Source: Streptomyces scabiei 87.22
GTDB lineage: Bacteria > Actinomycetota > Actinomycetes > Streptomycetales > Streptomycetaceae
DNA: 64,000 nt
Direction of reading: 5' to 3'
Assembly: GCF_000091305.1 (NCBI RefSeq)
Contig: NC_013929.1
Coordinates: 2,604,001 to 2,668,000, forward strand
The notes under the pieces were generated by a model. It was not told where the DNA came from. It saw only the letters and a program-made list of their open reading frames with translations, and did not search any database. The position numbers were made by a program, and so were the translations under genes. Below, piece after piece: positions 8,305-18,202 of this stretch. Within the stretch, counting starts at the first letter, position 1; each line of letters opens with the position of its first letter.

Positions 8305-10487
8305 TGACCGTCCCCTCCGTCCCCGACTTCTCCGGGATCGAGCTGGGTTCCCCGGCCGTCGGCGGCGGTGCCGACGAGTGGCGCACGGCGGTGAAGCACG
8401 CGGCGGGCGGTGACGACCTGCTGTGGGAGACCCCGGAGGGCATCCCGGTCAAGCCGCTGTACACCGGGCAGGACCTGGAGGGCCTGGACTTCCTGGGCAC
8501 CTACCCCGGCATGGCGCCGTATCTGCGCGGCCCGTACCCGACGATGTACGTGAACCAGCCGTGGACCATCCGGCAGTACGCGGGCTTCTCCACCGCCGAG
8601 GAGTCCAACGCCTTCTACCGGCGCAACCTGGCGGCCGGCCAGAAGGGCCTGTCGGTCGCCTTCGACCTGCCGACCCACCGCGGCTACGACAGCGACCACC
8701 CGCGGGTGACGGGTGACGTCGGCATGGCGGGCGTGGCGATCGACTCGATCCTCGACATGCGGCAGCTCTTCGACGGCATCCCGCTGGACCGGATGACCGT
8801 GTCGATGACGATGAACGGCGCGGTGCTGCCCGTGCTCGCGCTCTACATCGTGGCGGCCGAGGAGCAGGGGGTGCCGGCCGAGAAGCTGGCGGGGACCATC
8901 CAGAACGACATCCTCAAGGAGTTCATGGTCCGCAACACCTACATCTACCCGCCGAAGCCGTCGATGCGGATCATCTCCGACATCTTCGCCTTCACCTCGC
9001 AGAGGATGCCGCGCTACAACTCCATCTCCATCTCCGGCTACCACATCCAGGAGGCGGGTGCGACGGCCGACCTGGAGCTGGCGTACACCCTCGCGGACGG
9101 CGTGGAGTACATCCGGGCGGGCCGCGAGGCCGGCCTGGACGTGGACGCGTTCGCGCCCCGGCTGTCCTTCTTCTGGGCGATCGGCATGAACTTCTTCATG
9201 GAGGTCGCCAAGCTGCGCGCGGCCCGCCTGCTGTGGGCGAAACTGGTGCGGCAGTTCGACCCGCAGAACGCCAAGTCCCTCTCGCTGCGCACCCATTCGC
9301 AGACCTCCGGGTGGTCGCTGACCGCGCAGGACGTCTTCAACAACGTGACGCGGACCTGTGTGGAGGCGATGGCCGCCACCCAGGGCCACACCCAGTCGCT
9401 GCACACCAACGCCCTCGACGAGGCCCTGGCGCTGCCCACCGACTTCTCCGCGCGCATCGCCCGCAACACCCAGCTCCTCATCCAGCAGGAGTCGGGCACC
9501 ACCCGGGTCATCGACCCCTGGGGCGGCAGCGCCTACGTCGAGAAGCTGACGTACGACCTCGCCCGCCGGGCCTGGCAGCACATCCAGGAGGTCGAGCAGG
9601 CGGGCGGCATGGCCCAGGCCATCGACGCGGGCATCCCCAAGATGCGCGTGGAGGAGGCGGCGGCCCGCACCCAGGCCCGGATCGACTCGGGGCGCCAGCC
9701 GGTCGTCGGCGTCAACAAGTACCGGGTCGAGACCGACGAGCAGATCGACGTCCTCAAGGTCGACAACTCCTCGGTCCGCGCCCAGCAGATCGAGAAGCTG
9801 CGCCGGCTGCGTGCGGACCGCGACGAGCGGGAGTGCCAGGACTCGCTGGACGCGCTCACCCGGGCCGCCGGCGGCGAGGGCAACCTGCTGGAGCTGGCGG
9901 TGCGCGCGGCCCGCGCCAAGGCCACGGTCGGCGAGATCTCCGACGCCCTGGAGAAGGTGTACGGCCGGCACGCGAGCCAGATCCGTACGATCTCCGGCGT
10001 GTACCGCAACGAAGCAGGCGAGTCCCCGAACGTGGAGCGCACGCGGAGCCTGGTGGAGTCCTTCGCCGAGGCCGAGGGCCGCCGCCCGCGCATCCTGGTC
10101 GCCAAGATGGGCCAGGACGGCCACGACCGGGGCCAGAAGGTGATCGCGACCGCCTTCGCCGACCTCGGCTTCGACGTGGACGTCGGCCCGCTGTTCCAGA
10201 CCCCGGCCGAGGTGGCCCGGCAGGCCGTCGAGGCGGACGTGCACATCGTCGGCGTGTCCTCGCTGGCGGCCGGCCACCTCACCCTCGTCCCGGCGCTGAA
10301 GGAGCAGCTGGCCGAGGAGGGGCGCGCGGACATCATCATCGTGGTCGGCGGGGTGATCCCGCCGCAGGACGTGCCCACGCTGCTGGAGATGGGCGCGGCG
10401 GCCGTGTTCCCGCCCGGGACGGTGATCCCGGACGCGGCGTACGACCTGGTGGAGAGGTTGTCGCACGACCTCGGGCACGACCTGTGA
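8304..10487 (+). CDS. mutB: Methylmalonyl-CoA mutase large (alpha) subunit, catalytic
   Basis: The 727-residue protein is the adenosylcobalamin-dependent catalytic subunit. The substrate barrel fills about residues 30-550, with [32 protein letters not shown] and [15 protein letters not shown] intact. The C-terminal B12-binding domain has DGHDRG at about residue 604, whose His replaces dimethylbenzimidazole as the lower cobalt ligand. The ATG overlaps the mutA stop (ATGA), which implies coupled translation. Length and motifs match the family closely. It is followed at a 4-base overlap by its G-protein chaperone gene. Confidence 0.97.
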   Translation: MTVPSVPDFSGIELGSPAVGGGADEWRTAVKHAAGGDDLLWETPEGIPVKPLYTGQDLEGLDFLGTYPGMAPYLRGPYPTMYVNQPWTIRQYAGFSTAEESNAFYRRNLAAGQKGLSVAFDLPTHRGYDSDHPRVTGDVGMAGVAIDSILDMRQLFDGIPLDRMTVSMTMNGAVLPVLALYIVAAEEQGVPAEKLAGTIQNDILKEFMVRNTYIYPPKPSMRIISDIFAFTSQRMPRYNSISISGYHIQEAGATADLELAYTLADGVEYIRAGREAGLDVDAFAPRLSFFWAIGMNFFMEVAKLRAARLLWAKLVRQFDPQNAKSLSLRTHSQTSGWSLTAQDVFNNVTRTCVEAMAATQGHTQSLHTNALDEALALPTDFSARIARNTQLLIQQESGTTRVIDPWGGSAYVEKLTYDLARRAWQHIQEVEQAGGMAQAIDAGIPKMRVEEAAARTQARIDSGRQPVVGVNKYRVETDEQIDVLKVDNSSVRAQQIEKLRRLRADRDERECQDSLDALTRAAGGEGNLLELAVRAARAKATVGEISDALEKVYGRHASQIRTISGVYRNEAGESPNVERTRSLVESFAEAEGRRPRILVAKMGQDGHDRGQKVIATAFADLGFDVDVGPLFQTPAEVARQAVEADVHIVGVSSLAAGHLTLVPALKEQLAEEGRADIIIVVGGVIPPQDVPTLLEMGAAAVFPPGTVIPDAAYDLVERLSHDLGHDL

Positions 10488-11461
10488 TCGATGTCGGCGC
10501 CTATGTCGAGGGGGTGCTCGGCGGGAAGCGCGCGGTCGTCGCCCGCGCCATCACCCTCGTCGAGTCCACCCGGCCCCAGCACCGCGCTCTGGCCCAGAAG
10601 TTGCTGACCGAGCTGCTGCCGCACAGCGGCCGGGCGCGGCGGATCGGGGTCAGCGGGGTGCCGGGCGTCGGCAAGTCGACGTTCATCGACGCGTTCGGCA
10701 CGATGCTGACCTCGCTCGGGCACCGGGTGGCGGTACTGGCGGTGGACCCGTCGTCGAGCCGTACCGGTGGCTCGATCCTCGGCGACAAGACCCGGATGGA
10801 GCGCCTGGCCGTCGACCCGGCGGCCTTCGTCCGGCCCTCCCCCACCGCCGGGACGCTCGGCGGGGTCGCCAAAGCCACCCGGGAGTCGATCGTGGTGATG
10901 GAGGCGGCTGGCCACGACGTGGTGCTGGTGGAGACCGTCGGCGTCGGCCAGTCCGAGACGGCCGTCGCGAACATGGTCGACTCCTTCCTCCTGCTCACCC
11001 TCGCCCGCACCGGCGACCAGCTCCAGGGCATCAAGAAGGGCGTCCTGGAGCTGGCCGACGTGCTCGCCGTCAACAAGGCGGACGGCCCGCACGAGCGCGA
11101 CGCGCGTACGGCGGCCCGTGAGCTGGCGGGCGCGCTGCGGCTGATGCACGGCAGGGACGCGGTCTGGACGCCGCCGGTGCTGAGCTGCAGCGCCCGTGAG
11201 TCGACCGGCCTGGACGTCGTGTGGGAGCGCCTGGAGCAGCACCGCGCGCTCCTCGACTCCACGGGCCGGCTCGCCGCCAGGCGGCGGGACCAGCAGGTCG
11301 ACTGGACCTGGTCGATGGTCCGCGACGAACTCCTCGACCGGCTGCGCACCCACCCCGGCGTCCGCGCCCTCGCGCCGGACCTCGAACAGCGGGTCAGGGA
11401 CGGCGAGCTGACGGCCACGCTGGCGGCCGAGCGGATCCTGGAGGCGTTCGGGGGCGACTGA
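10484..11461 (+). CDS. meaB: MeaB/ArgK-type G-protein chaperone of methylmalonyl-CoA mutase
   Basis: This 325-residue GTPase protects and reloads the mutase with intact adenosylcobalamin. The Walker A sequence [10 protein letters not shown] is near residues 59-68. [20 protein letters not shown] and ETVGVGQSE carry the switch and Walker B parts, and NKADG is the base-recognition motif. The GTG start overlaps the mutB stop by four bases (GTGA). The older name ArgK came from a transport-kinase role, but its place behind mutAB supports the mutase role here. Confidence 0.95.
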   Translation: MIDVGAYVEGVLGGKRAVVARAITLVESTRPQHRALAQKLLTELLPHSGRARRIGVSGVPGVGKSTFIDAFGTMLTSLGHRVAVLAVDPSSSRTGGSILGDKTRMERLAVDPAAFVRPSPTAGTLGGVAKATRESIVVMEAAGHDVVLVETVGVGQSETAVANMVDSFLLLTLARTGDQLQGIKKGVLELADVLAVNKADGPHERDARTAARELAGALRLMHGRDAVWTPPVLSCSARESTGLDVVWERLEQHRALLDSTGRLAARRRDQQVDWTWSMVRDELLDRLRTHPGVRALAPDLEQRVRDGELTATLAAERILEAFGGD

Positions 11462-11484
11462 CAGGGGAAGGGCGGCGCGCGGCC

Positions 11485-11766
11485 CTAGCGGCCGCCGCGC
11501 CGTCCCAGGAGCCTGGCGAAGGCCCGGTCCAGACCACGTCCCAGCGCGCGCTCGACCAGCTGCATGGCCCCGAAGAGAGCCAGGAAACCGCCGCCGAGCA
11601 TGGCCCAGAAGGCCAGGTCCGCGAGGTCTCTGGTCTCCGGGTCGGGGTACCAATGGGTACCGCCGAGATATCCGCAGACGCCGATCACGATGCCCAGGAG
11701 AAGCAGGACCCACCAGACGGGTCTGAGATTTCTCCGCCGCCGCGGCCTGTCCCGCACTGCCCCCAC
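11485..11766 (-). CDS. Small two-span membrane protein, unknown function
   Basis: The 93-residue protein has two clear hydrophobic segments (about residues 18-35 and 52-68) with a short loop containing HWYPDPETRD between them. Both ends are Arg-rich and probably cytoplasmic. I do not recognise the family. The GTG at 11766 is one of two candidates; a GTG three codons later has comparable upstream G-runs. It is convergent with meaB across 23 bases, where a GC-rich partial palindrome overlaps its stop codon. Confidence 0.6.
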   Translation of the reverse strand: MGAVRDRPRRRRNLRPVWWVLLLLGIVIGVCGYLGGTHWYPDPETRDLADLAFWAMLGGGFLALFGAMQLVERALGRGLDRAFARLLGRRGGR

Positions 11767-11997
11767 CCCCTGCTGCCCGCCCCCGGAATCATAGACATCC
11801 CTGGCAGCCCGAGGGGCTCTCTGCGGCCCTCGCCTTCGCTCAGGACCCGGAATGCCGTTCAGGAACCGTCCTGTTCACCCGGCTGAGCGCCCCGAGTGGT
11901 GGCGGGACGGGATCCGGCTGACGGTGGATCACGTCGGAGCCGGGTCAAGTCAGCTGACGAAGCACCAGCTGCCCGGCTGTGACGGAAGGACCATCAG

Positions 11998-12522
11998 ATG
12001 CGTTCTGCTCGCACGCTTCTCGCCACCGCGGCGGCCGGAGCCGTCCTCGCCCTCGCCGCACCCGGCGCCTACGCCGACACGTGGGACCACGAGGACCATG
12101 GCTACAGCAAGGAGCACGACAAGGACAGCAGCCACGACGGACCGCGCGGCGGGATTCACACGGGTGGCGGTGCGCTGACCTCGCTGAACACCGAGGAGGG
12201 CTGGGGCTCCGAGCGGGGCGCCAAGCCCGACGCGGGGGGCTGGGACAAGGAGGAGGCCACGAAGGAGGGCCAGGACAAGGAGTCCTGGAAGGGCGACAAC
12301 GGCAACGAGTCGTGGAAGGGCGAGCAGGACAAGGGCTCCTGGAAGGACGAGGAGCAGGGGTCCTGGAAGGACGACCACGACAAGCCGCGCGGCGGTATGC
12401 ACACCGGTGGCGGCGCGCTCGCCTCGCCCACGATGACCGCGGGCGGGATGGCCGTCCTCGCGGTGGCGGGTACGGGCCTGTACGCCCTGCGGCGCAGGAA
12501 GACCGCCGGAAGCGTGGCCTGA
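11998..12522 (+). CDS. Secreted repeat protein with C-terminal anchor, probable sortase substrate
   Basis: The 174-residue protein has a signal peptide (about residues 1-26, ending ALAAPGAYADT). A very polar Lys/Asp/Glu/Trp-rich middle has four short repeats of the form (K/N/Q)xSWK(G/D). A C-terminal hydrophobic helix followed by RRRK completes it. The motif PRGGxHTGGGAL occurs twice, once after the signal peptide and once just before the anchor helix. There is no LPXTG, but the layout is that of a wall-sorted protein. A class F sortase gene follows 150 bases downstream, past a hairpin. The ATG has GAAGGA about nine bases upstream. Substrate status is inferred from layout and position. Confidence 0.7.
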   Translation: MRSARTLLATAAAGAVLALAAPGAYADTWDHEDHGYSKEHDKDSSHDGPRGGIHTGGGALTSLNTEEGWGSERGAKPDAGGWDKEEATKEGQDKESWKGDNGNESWKGEQDKGSWKDEEQGSWKDDHDKPRGGMHTGGGALASPTMTAGGMAVLAVAGTGLYALRRRKTAGSVA

Positions 12523-12561
12523 GCCCATGCCGGGCGCGATACCTGGCCCGATAGCGGCCGC

Positions 12562-12591
12562 GGCCGCCACACCGTGTGTCGTGTGGCGGCC
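12562..12591 (+). terminator. 11-bp hairpin between surface protein and sortase genes
   Basis: Perfect 11-base arms (12562-12572 and 12581-12591) enclose an eight-base loop, 40 bases past the surface-protein stop codon. It probably ends or attenuates transcription, which would let the surface protein be made in excess of the sortase. Confidence 0.65.
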
Positions 12592-12672
12592 CGGCCGGCG
12601 TTCCGGCATGACCCGGCGGCCCCCTGCGCCCGTCCGTCCCTTCCGCTGCCGTACCTGGTGAGGTGGTGTCCG

Positions 12673-13347
12673 ATGGCAGCCCGCCCTTCTCCTCCCGGCG
12701 CCGATCCGGTGCCGACCCGCCCCAGTGCCCGCGTCAACCTGACCGCGGTGTGCGCCGTGGGCCTGATGATCCTGGCGGTGAGCCTGTTCGGCGGTGAGGA
12801 CTCCCCGACCGACGCCTCCGGTCCGCCGAACGCCCGGCACGCCCCGCAGGCCGCCCCCGCCGAGGGGGAGGCCCGTCCCGCGGAGCCCCCGGCACAGCGG
12901 GCATCCCGGCCCGTCCGGCTGCTCATCCCGAAGATCCGGGTGAGCGCCCCCTTCGTCCCCCTGTACGTCGGCCGCTCCGGGCAGTTGCAGGCTCCGCCCG
13001 CCGATGACGTGAACCTCGTGGGCTGGCACGCCGAGGGCGCCGTCCCCGGGGAGAGGGGCACGGCGATCATCGCCGGGCACGTCGACACGAAGACCTCGCC
13101 GGCCGTCTTCGCGGGGCTCGGCGAACTGGAGAAGGGGGACGTCTTCCACGTCGTACGCGCCGATCGAGAGCGGGTGTCCTTCGTGGTCGACGACGTCGAG
13201 ACGTTCGCGAAGGACGACTTCCCCGACGCGCGGGTGTACGCCGACGCCTCCCGGCCGGAGGTCCGGCTGATCACGTGCGCGGGCGCCTACGACCGCAGCG
13301 TCATGGACTACACCGAGAACCTGGTGGTCTTCGCGCACCGGACGTGA
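12673..13347 (+). CDS. Class F sortase
   Basis: The 224-residue protein has one N-terminal membrane anchor (about residues 18-38), a Pro/Ala-rich stalk and a sortase fold. The catalytic His lies in IIAGHVDTK, the Cys in LITCAGAYDR and the Arg probably in that same stretch. Sortases cut a sorting signal and join the protein to the cell wall outside the membrane. Class F enzymes are common in actinobacteria but their in vivo substrates are mostly unknown. The ATG at 12673 was chosen over a longer frame because the extension runs through the upstream hairpin. The surface protein just upstream is the obvious candidate substrate. Confidence 0.85.
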   Translation: MAARPSPPGADPVPTRPSARVNLTAVCAVGLMILAVSLFGGEDSPTDASGPPNARHAPQAAPAEGEARPAEPPAQRASRPVRLLIPKIRVSAPFVPLYVGRSGQLQAPPADDVNLVGWHAEGAVPGERGTAIIAGHVDTKTSPAVFAGLGELEKGDVFHVVRADRERVSFVVDDVETFAKDDFPDARVYADASRPEVRLITCAGAYDRSVMDYTENLVVFAHRT

Positions 13348-13462
13348 GGGCCGCGCCGGTCGTGAGGGCCGCACCGGACGGGCCGCCGGTGAGAGCGCTC
13401 CCGTCCCGCGGCCTGAACGGCAAACGACCGGCTGCCCAAACACCGGCCCTGAACTGACCAAG

Positions 13463-13556
13463 AATCATTCAAGGGTCAGCCATGTTTGATCAACAATCGT
13501 TCATGATTCGGCATCTTGAACGTTTGAGCGTTTAGGCCGGACGTACGTTCCTGCCC
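13463..13556 (+). promoter_or_regulatory. AT-rich region before the carbonic anhydrase gene
   Basis: About 70 bases are far richer in A and T than their surroundings and carry ATTCAAG (13467-13473) and its inverted match CTTGAAC (13515-13521). TTGATC and TTGAAC could serve as -35 elements. No clear ribosome binding site precedes the GTG at 13557. Confidence 0.35.
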
Positions 13557-14372
13557 GTGAATCTTGACGCAGCACCCCACAGCGGCGACACCGCCGAGGC
13601 GACCGCCGGCGGCGCCGACGCTCCGATATCCCCCGCGCAGCCTCGCGGGCGACGCTCACTCCTGCGCGCCGCGCTGGCCGGCACCGCCGTCGTCGGCGGC
13701 GGTCTCGCCGTCGGCGCCTTCCCGGCGAACGCCGAGTCCGTCTCCCGCTCCACCCCCGCGCACCAGACGCCCCCCGCCCACAAGCGTCCCACCACGGCGG
13801 AAGAGGCCCTGAAGGAACTCTCGCAGGGCAACCGCCGCTGGCGGACCCTGCACGAGCAGCACCCGGACGAGGGTTACGCCCTGCGCAAGGCCCTGACGAC
13901 CGGTCAGCAGCCCTTCGCCCTCGTTCTCGGCTGCATCGACTCGCGCGTCCCCCCGGAGCTGGTCTTCGACCAGGGCCTCGGCGACCTGATGACCGTGCGC
14001 AGCGCGGGCGAGGTGCTCGACCAGTCGGTCCTCGGCAGCGTCAAGTACGGCGTGCTCGAACTGAACATCCCGCTGGTCGTCGTGCTCGGTCACCAGTCCT
14101 GCGGGGCCGTGAAGGCCGCCGTCGCGGTGGACGAGAGCGGCGAGGAGCTGCCGAGCGGCATCCAGTACATCGCCGACGAGATCGCTCCGGCCATCGACCA
14201 CAGCGTGACCGGCGACGCCCGGGTCGCGGCGACCATCGACGCCAACGTCCGGCTCGTCCGTTCCAAGGTCGTGGCCGACCCCGACGTCGCCGCCCGGCTG
14301 AAGGCCGGCAAGGTGGCCGTGGTGGGCGCCCGCTACGACCTGACGACGCAGCGCGTGCACCTGCTCAAGTAG
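13557..14372 (+). CDS. Tat-exported beta-class carbonic anhydrase
   Basis: The 271-residue protein carries a twin-arginine signal (RRSLLRAAL, then a hydrophobic stretch ending near AFPANAES), so it should act outside the membrane. The beta-carbonic anhydrase zinc site is intact: Cys126 in CIDSR, His179 and Cys182 in GHQSCGA, with the Asp128/Arg130 dyad. It would interconvert CO2 and bicarbonate. Most bacterial beta enzymes are cytoplasmic, so the export signal is the notable point. The GTG start follows an AT-rich stretch without an obvious ribosome site. It is convergent with the DUF6299 gene across a hairpin. Confidence 0.9.
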   Translation: MNLDAAPHSGDTAEATAGGADAPISPAQPRGRRSLLRAALAGTAVVGGGLAVGAFPANAESVSRSTPAHQTPPAHKRPTTAEEALKELSQGNRRWRTLHEQHPDEGYALRKALTTGQQPFALVLGCIDSRVPPELVFDQGLGDLMTVRSAGEVLDQSVLGSVKYGVLELNIPLVVVLGHQSCGAVKAAVAVDESGEELPSGIQYIADEIAPAIDHSVTGDARVAATIDANVRLVRSKVVADPDVAARLKAGKVAVVGARYDLTTQRVHLLK

Positions 14373-14388
14373 CGCACCCCGGCAGACG

Positions 14389-14430
14389 GAAGGCGGCTCC
14401 GGTGGACCACCCACCGCCGGGGCCGCCTTC
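14389..14430. terminator. Bidirectional terminator-like hairpin
   Basis: Nine-base perfect outer arms (14389-14397 and 14422-14430) are extended by an inner CGGTGG/CCACCG pairing. It sits between two convergent genes, starting 16 bases after the carbonic anhydrase stop. Confidence 0.65.
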
Positions 14431-14454
14431 GTGCCGCCGTGCACGGTCGTCGGC

Positions 14455-14997
<543 letters not shown>

Positions 14998-15042
14998 TCA
15001 CTACCGGCGGCGCCCCGCGCGCCGGACGTAGTGTCCGCGTCC

Positions 15043-15070
15043 TGTCACGGCACGTCCGGGTGCTGTCACG
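15043..15070. promoter_or_regulatory. Direct repeat TGTCACG, 21-bp period
   Basis: TGTCACG occurs at 15043-15049 and again at 15064-15070, exactly two helix turns apart, in the divergent region between the DUF6299 and DUF5999 genes. The spacing suits a dimeric regulator or two promoter half-sites. No regulator is assigned. Confidence 0.35.
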
Positions 15071-15170
15071 TCTCGCGGAACCATGTGGCCACGGGGTCCC
15101 GGCGCGGGCATGGTCTGGGGTGCGAGGCGGTGACTCGCCGCCGGCACTCACCACGACGTGGAGGTGCGCC

Positions 15171-15374
15171 ATGTGTGCTCACCAGACCCAGTGCCCCTCG
15201 ACCGACCGCACGGACCGCGACGCCGCCCACGTCGTCGCCGCCCACCCCGAGCAGGGCTGGAACCTGCTGTGCAACGGGGCGATCGTCTTCGACGACACCG
15301 GTGAACTCCTTCCCGACGGCAGCGTGGTCGCCCCGCGCCGCCCGGCCCTCGGCGCGCTGGCGACCGCCGCCTGA
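15171..15374 (+). CDS. DUF5999 family small protein
   Basis: This 67-residue protein starts with a Cys-rich MCAHQTQCPSTD, has HPEQGWNLLCNG in the middle and ends with DTGELLPDGSVVAPRRP. That arrangement is typical of the DUF5999 family of Streptomyces, whose function is unknown. The three cysteines and the His could bind a metal, but no full site is evident. GGAGG lies seven bases before the ATG. It stands between the DUF6299 gene and the PaaX-like regulator. Confidence 0.8.
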   Translation: MCAHQTQCPSTDRTDRDAAHVVAAHPEQGWNLLCNGAIVFDDTGELLPDGSVVAPRRPALGALATAA

Positions 15375-15440
15375 TCCTCCGCCGTACCCTCACGGAAGCG
15401 ACGCACCCTGCGTGACCAGCGGCGATACCGGCGACATAAA

Positions 15441-16310
15441 ATGATCAACGTGTCGGAACAGCACGCACCACGCTCGCTCATCGTCACTTTCTACGCCGCC
15501 TACGGCCGTTCGGTGCCGGGTCCCGTGCCCGTCTCCGAACTGATCCGGCTGCTCGCGGCGATCGGGGTCGACGCCCCCTCCGTCCGCTCCTCGGTGTCCC
15601 GGCTGAAACGACGCGGCCTGCTGGTGCCGGCCCGTACGGCGACGGGGGCGGCGGGATACGGGCTGTCGGACGACGCGCGGCGGCTCCTGGACGACAGCGA
15701 CCGGCGGATCCACGCGCCGACGGCCCGGCGGGACGAGGGCTGGGTCCTCGCGGTGTTCTCGGTACCGGAGCCGGAGCGGCAGAAACGGCATGTGCTGCGC
15801 TCCCGGCTGGCCGGACTCGGCTTCGGCACGGCCGCCCCGGGTGTGTGGATAGCCCCGGCCCGGCTGTACGAGGAGACCAGGCACACCCTCACCCGGCTGC
15901 GGCTCAACCCGTACGTGGACCTGTTCCGGGGCGAGCACCTCGGGTTCGCGGCGACCGCCGAGGCAGTGGCGCGGTGGTGGGACCTGACCGGGCTCGCCAA
16001 GCGGTACGAGGCGTTCCTCGACCGGCACGCGCCCGTGCTGCGCGACTGGGAGCGCCGCGAGGACACCCCGCCGCGGGAGGCGTACCGCGACTACCTGCCG
16101 GCCCTGGACTCCTGGCGGCACCTTCCGTACGCCGACCCCGGGCTGCCCGCCGCGCTGCTTCCGGCGCACTGGCCGGGAGTGCGTGCGTCGGCCGTGTTCC
16201 GGGCCCTGCACGCGCGGTTGCGGGACCCGGGGGCGGTCTTCGCGGACGTGGCACCGCGGCGAGGTCGCGAGGGTGCCGCGGGGATGTCCGGGACCGCCGA
16301 GGACCGATGA
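15441..16310 (+). CDS. PaaX-family transcriptional regulator
   Basis: The 289-residue protein begins with a winged helix (about residues 10-75: ELIRLLAAIGVDAPSVRSS, then RLKRRGLL). A PaaX central domain follows, with WVLAVFSVPEPERQKRHVL and GFGTAAPGVWIAP, and then the C-terminal PaaX region. Relatives repress phenylacetate and other aromatic catabolism and respond to acyl-CoA ligands. No catabolic genes are adjacent, so its target is unknown. No good ribosome site precedes the ATG at 15441; a GTG at 15450 is an alternative. Confidence 0.85.
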   Translation: MINVSEQHAPRSLIVTFYAAYGRSVPGPVPVSELIRLLAAIGVDAPSVRSSVSRLKRRGLLVPARTATGAAGYGLSDDARRLLDDSDRRIHAPTARRDEGWVLAVFSVPEPERQKRHVLRSRLAGLGFGTAAPGVWIAPARLYEETRHTLTRLRLNPYVDLFRGEHLGFAATAEAVARWWDLTGLAKRYEAFLDRHAPVLRDWERREDTPPREAYRDYLPALDSWRHLPYADPGLPAALLPAHWPGVRASAVFRALHARLRDPGAVFADVAPRRGREGAAGMSGTAEDR

Positions 16311-16378
16311 CGACCGCGGTCCCCCGGGATCCGATCGTGGCGAGGGCGAGCCGCCCGTCGTCGGTGCCCGTGGACGCT

Positions 16379-16397
16379 CCCGTGACTCGGTCACGGG
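16379..16397 (+). terminator. Short hairpin after the PaaX-like gene
   Basis: Arms CCCGTGAC (16379-16386) and GTCACGGG (16390-16397) with a three-base loop; outer bases continue pairing with a two-base bulge. It starts 69 bases after the regulator stop. Confidence 0.5.
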
Positions 16398-16554
16398 CGT
16401 TCGACAAGGCCGTAACGGCGGGCTCCGCCGGGCGCGGCGAGGCGTTGCCCCGGGTAGACCGGCGGCAACGGGGCCGAAGGTCCCCCGCGGCGCCCGCCGA
16501 GCGACTTCGCCGGTTCGCGCCGTACCATTCATCACGTTGAAAGCAGGACGAGCC

Positions 16555-17019
16555 ATGACCTGCTCCATGAACGGACCAGCCGCCTTGCAAGAACCCTCCG
16601 CCCCCGCCTCCTGGCGCATCGCGCTGCCGCCCACCGCCGCGGCCGTGCCCGTGGCCCGCGCGCTGGTGCGTACGGCGCTGACCGAGCTGGAGCACGGGGC
16701 GGACTGCGACACGGCGGAGCTGCTCACGGCGGAGCTGGTCGCTAACGCGATCGAGCACGCGGCCGGGGACGGCCCCATAGAGCTGGTCGTCGAGCTGGTG
16801 CCGACGGGCTGCAAGGTGGAGGTCCACGACCCCGACCCGGCGCCCCCGGGCGATCTCACCACGCCCGGGACCCTCGACCCCGACCCCTGGCAGGAGCACG
16901 GTCGCGGTCTCCTGCTCATCCGCGCCCTCAGCTCCGCCTGCGGTCACCGGCCGACGGACTCCGGCAAGGCCGTGTGGTTCAGGCTGCCGACGGTGCCGCC
17001 CCAGCGCCGCCACCCGTAG
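16555..17019 (+). CDS. RsbW-like HATPase domain protein (anti-sigma/regulatory kinase type)
   Basis: The 154-residue protein is a single GHKL ATPase domain. The N box is ELLTAELVANAIEHA, the G1 region is around VHDPDP, and GRGLLLIRAL is the G2 box. Proteins of this size are abundant in Streptomyces and act as anti-sigma factors or serine kinases of anti-sigma antagonists. No sigma or antagonist gene is adjacent, so the partner cannot be named. AGGA lies nine bases before the ATG. It converges on argF across 24 bases. Confidence 0.85.
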   Translation: MTCSMNGPAALQEPSAPASWRIALPPTAAAVPVARALVRTALTELEHGADCDTAELLTAELVANAIEHAAGDGPIELVVELVPTGCKVEVHDPDPAPPGDLTTPGTLDPDPWQEHGRGLLLIRALSSACGHRPTDSGKAVWFRLPTVPPQRRHP

Positions 17020-17043
17020 CGGGCGCGGGGGCCGCACCGGCGC

Positions 17044-18051
17044 TCAGCCCAGCGTCGCCACCAGCACCGCCTTGATCGTGTGCAGCCGGTTCTCCGACTC
17101 GTCGAAGACGACCGAGTGCGAGGACTCGAACACCTCGTCCGTCACCTCCAGCGAGTCGAGCCCGTGCAGCTCGTGGATCTCGCGCCCCACCTTCGTGCCG
17201 AGGTCGTGGAAGGCCGGCAGGCAGTGCAGGAACTTGACGTCCTCGTTGCCGGTGGACCGCAGGACGTCCATGGTCACGGCGTACGGGGACAGGGCTCCGA
17301 TGCGCTCGTCCCAGACCTCCTTGGGCTCTCCCATGGAGACCCAGACGTCCGTGGCGACGAAGTCGGCGCCCTCGACCCCCTCGTGGATGTGCTCGGTGAG
17401 GGTGATGCGCGCCCCGCTGGTCTCCGCGAGCTTGCGCGCGTGGGTGACGACCTCCTCGGCCGGCCAGTAGTCCTGCGGGGCGACGATCCGGACGTCCATG
17501 CCGAGCAGGGCCCCGGTGACCAGGTACGAGTTGCCCATGTTGAAGCGGGCGTCGCCGAGGTAGGCGAAGACCGTCTCGTCGAGCGGCTTGTCGCAGTGCT
17601 CGGTCATGGTCATCACGTCGGCCAGCATCTGGGTGGGGTGCCAGTCGTCGGTGAGACCGTTGTAGACGGGGACGCCGGCATGGGCGGCCAGCTCCTCGAC
17701 GTTCGCCTGGCTTTCGCCCCGGTACTCGATCGCGTCGAACATCCGGCCGAGGACCCGTGCGGTGTCCTTCACCGACTCCTTGTGGCCCATCTGCGAGCCG
17801 GCGGGGTCGAGGTAGACCGTCCGGGCCCCCTGGTCGGCCGCGGCGACCTCGAACGCGCAGCGGGTGCGCGTCGAGGTCTTCTCGAACAGGAGCGCGATGT
17901 TCCGGCCCCGCAGGCGCTGGGTCTCCGTCCCGGCCTTCTTGGCCGCCTTCAGCTCCACGGCCAGCTCGATCAGTCCGCGGAACTCCTCGGCGGTGAAGTC
18001 CAGCTCCTTGAGGAAGTGGCGCCCGGCGAGGGCGTGGGGAACGGTCGCCAT
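17044..18051 (-). CDS. argF: Ornithine carbamoyltransferase
   Basis: The 335-residue enzyme carries the carbamoyl-phosphate motif STRTR (residues 60-64) and the ornithine/catalytic motif HCLPAFHD (near residue 273). It exchanges carbamoyl phosphate plus ornithine for citrulline plus phosphate. Its neighbour is arginine deiminase, so it probably runs in the catabolic direction of the arginine deiminase pathway. No carbamate kinase or arginine/ornithine antiporter gene is in the window. The ATG at 18051 has GGAG about seven bases upstream. A possible operator lies 50 bases upstream. Confidence 0.95.
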   Translation of the reverse strand: MATVPHALAGRHFLKELDFTAEEFRGLIELAVELKAAKKAGTETQRLRGRNIALLFEKTSTRTRCAFEVAAADQGARTVYLDPAGSQMGHKESVKDTARVLGRMFDAIEYRGESQANVEELAAHAGVPVYNGLTDDWHPTQMLADVMTMTEHCDKPLDETVFAYLGDARFNMGNSYLVTGALLGMDVRIVAPQDYWPAEEVVTHARKLAETSGARITLTEHIHEGVEGADFVATDVWVSMGEPKEVWDERIGALSPYAVTMDVLRSTGNEDVKFLHCLPAFHDLGTKVGREIHELHGLDSLEVTDEVFESSHSVVFDESENRLHTIKAVLVATLG

Positions 18052-18101
18052 GGGGCGCTCCTGGGTCGGGGTGACGGGGTCGGCGTAAGGAAGACTGGAA
18101 G

Positions 18102-18129
18102 TCTATACGATGTTCCACATTTCTATACG
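18102..18129 (-). promoter_or_regulatory. Composite operator upstream of argF
   Basis: TCTATACG occurs at 18102-18109 and at 18122-18129, exactly 20 bases apart. The bases between include ATGTTCCACAT (18110-18120), a palindrome with ATGT and ACAT arms. The region is AT-rich against its surroundings and lies between argF and arcA. It does not resemble the ArgR box consensus I know, so another regulator seems likely. Confidence 0.5.
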
Positions 18130-18202
18130 GCCATATGCCGTGTGACCTCGGCCCCGCGCCCGCGCCTCGCACCCCGCGTCCGAGAGCCGTACGCCCGCGC
18201 CC

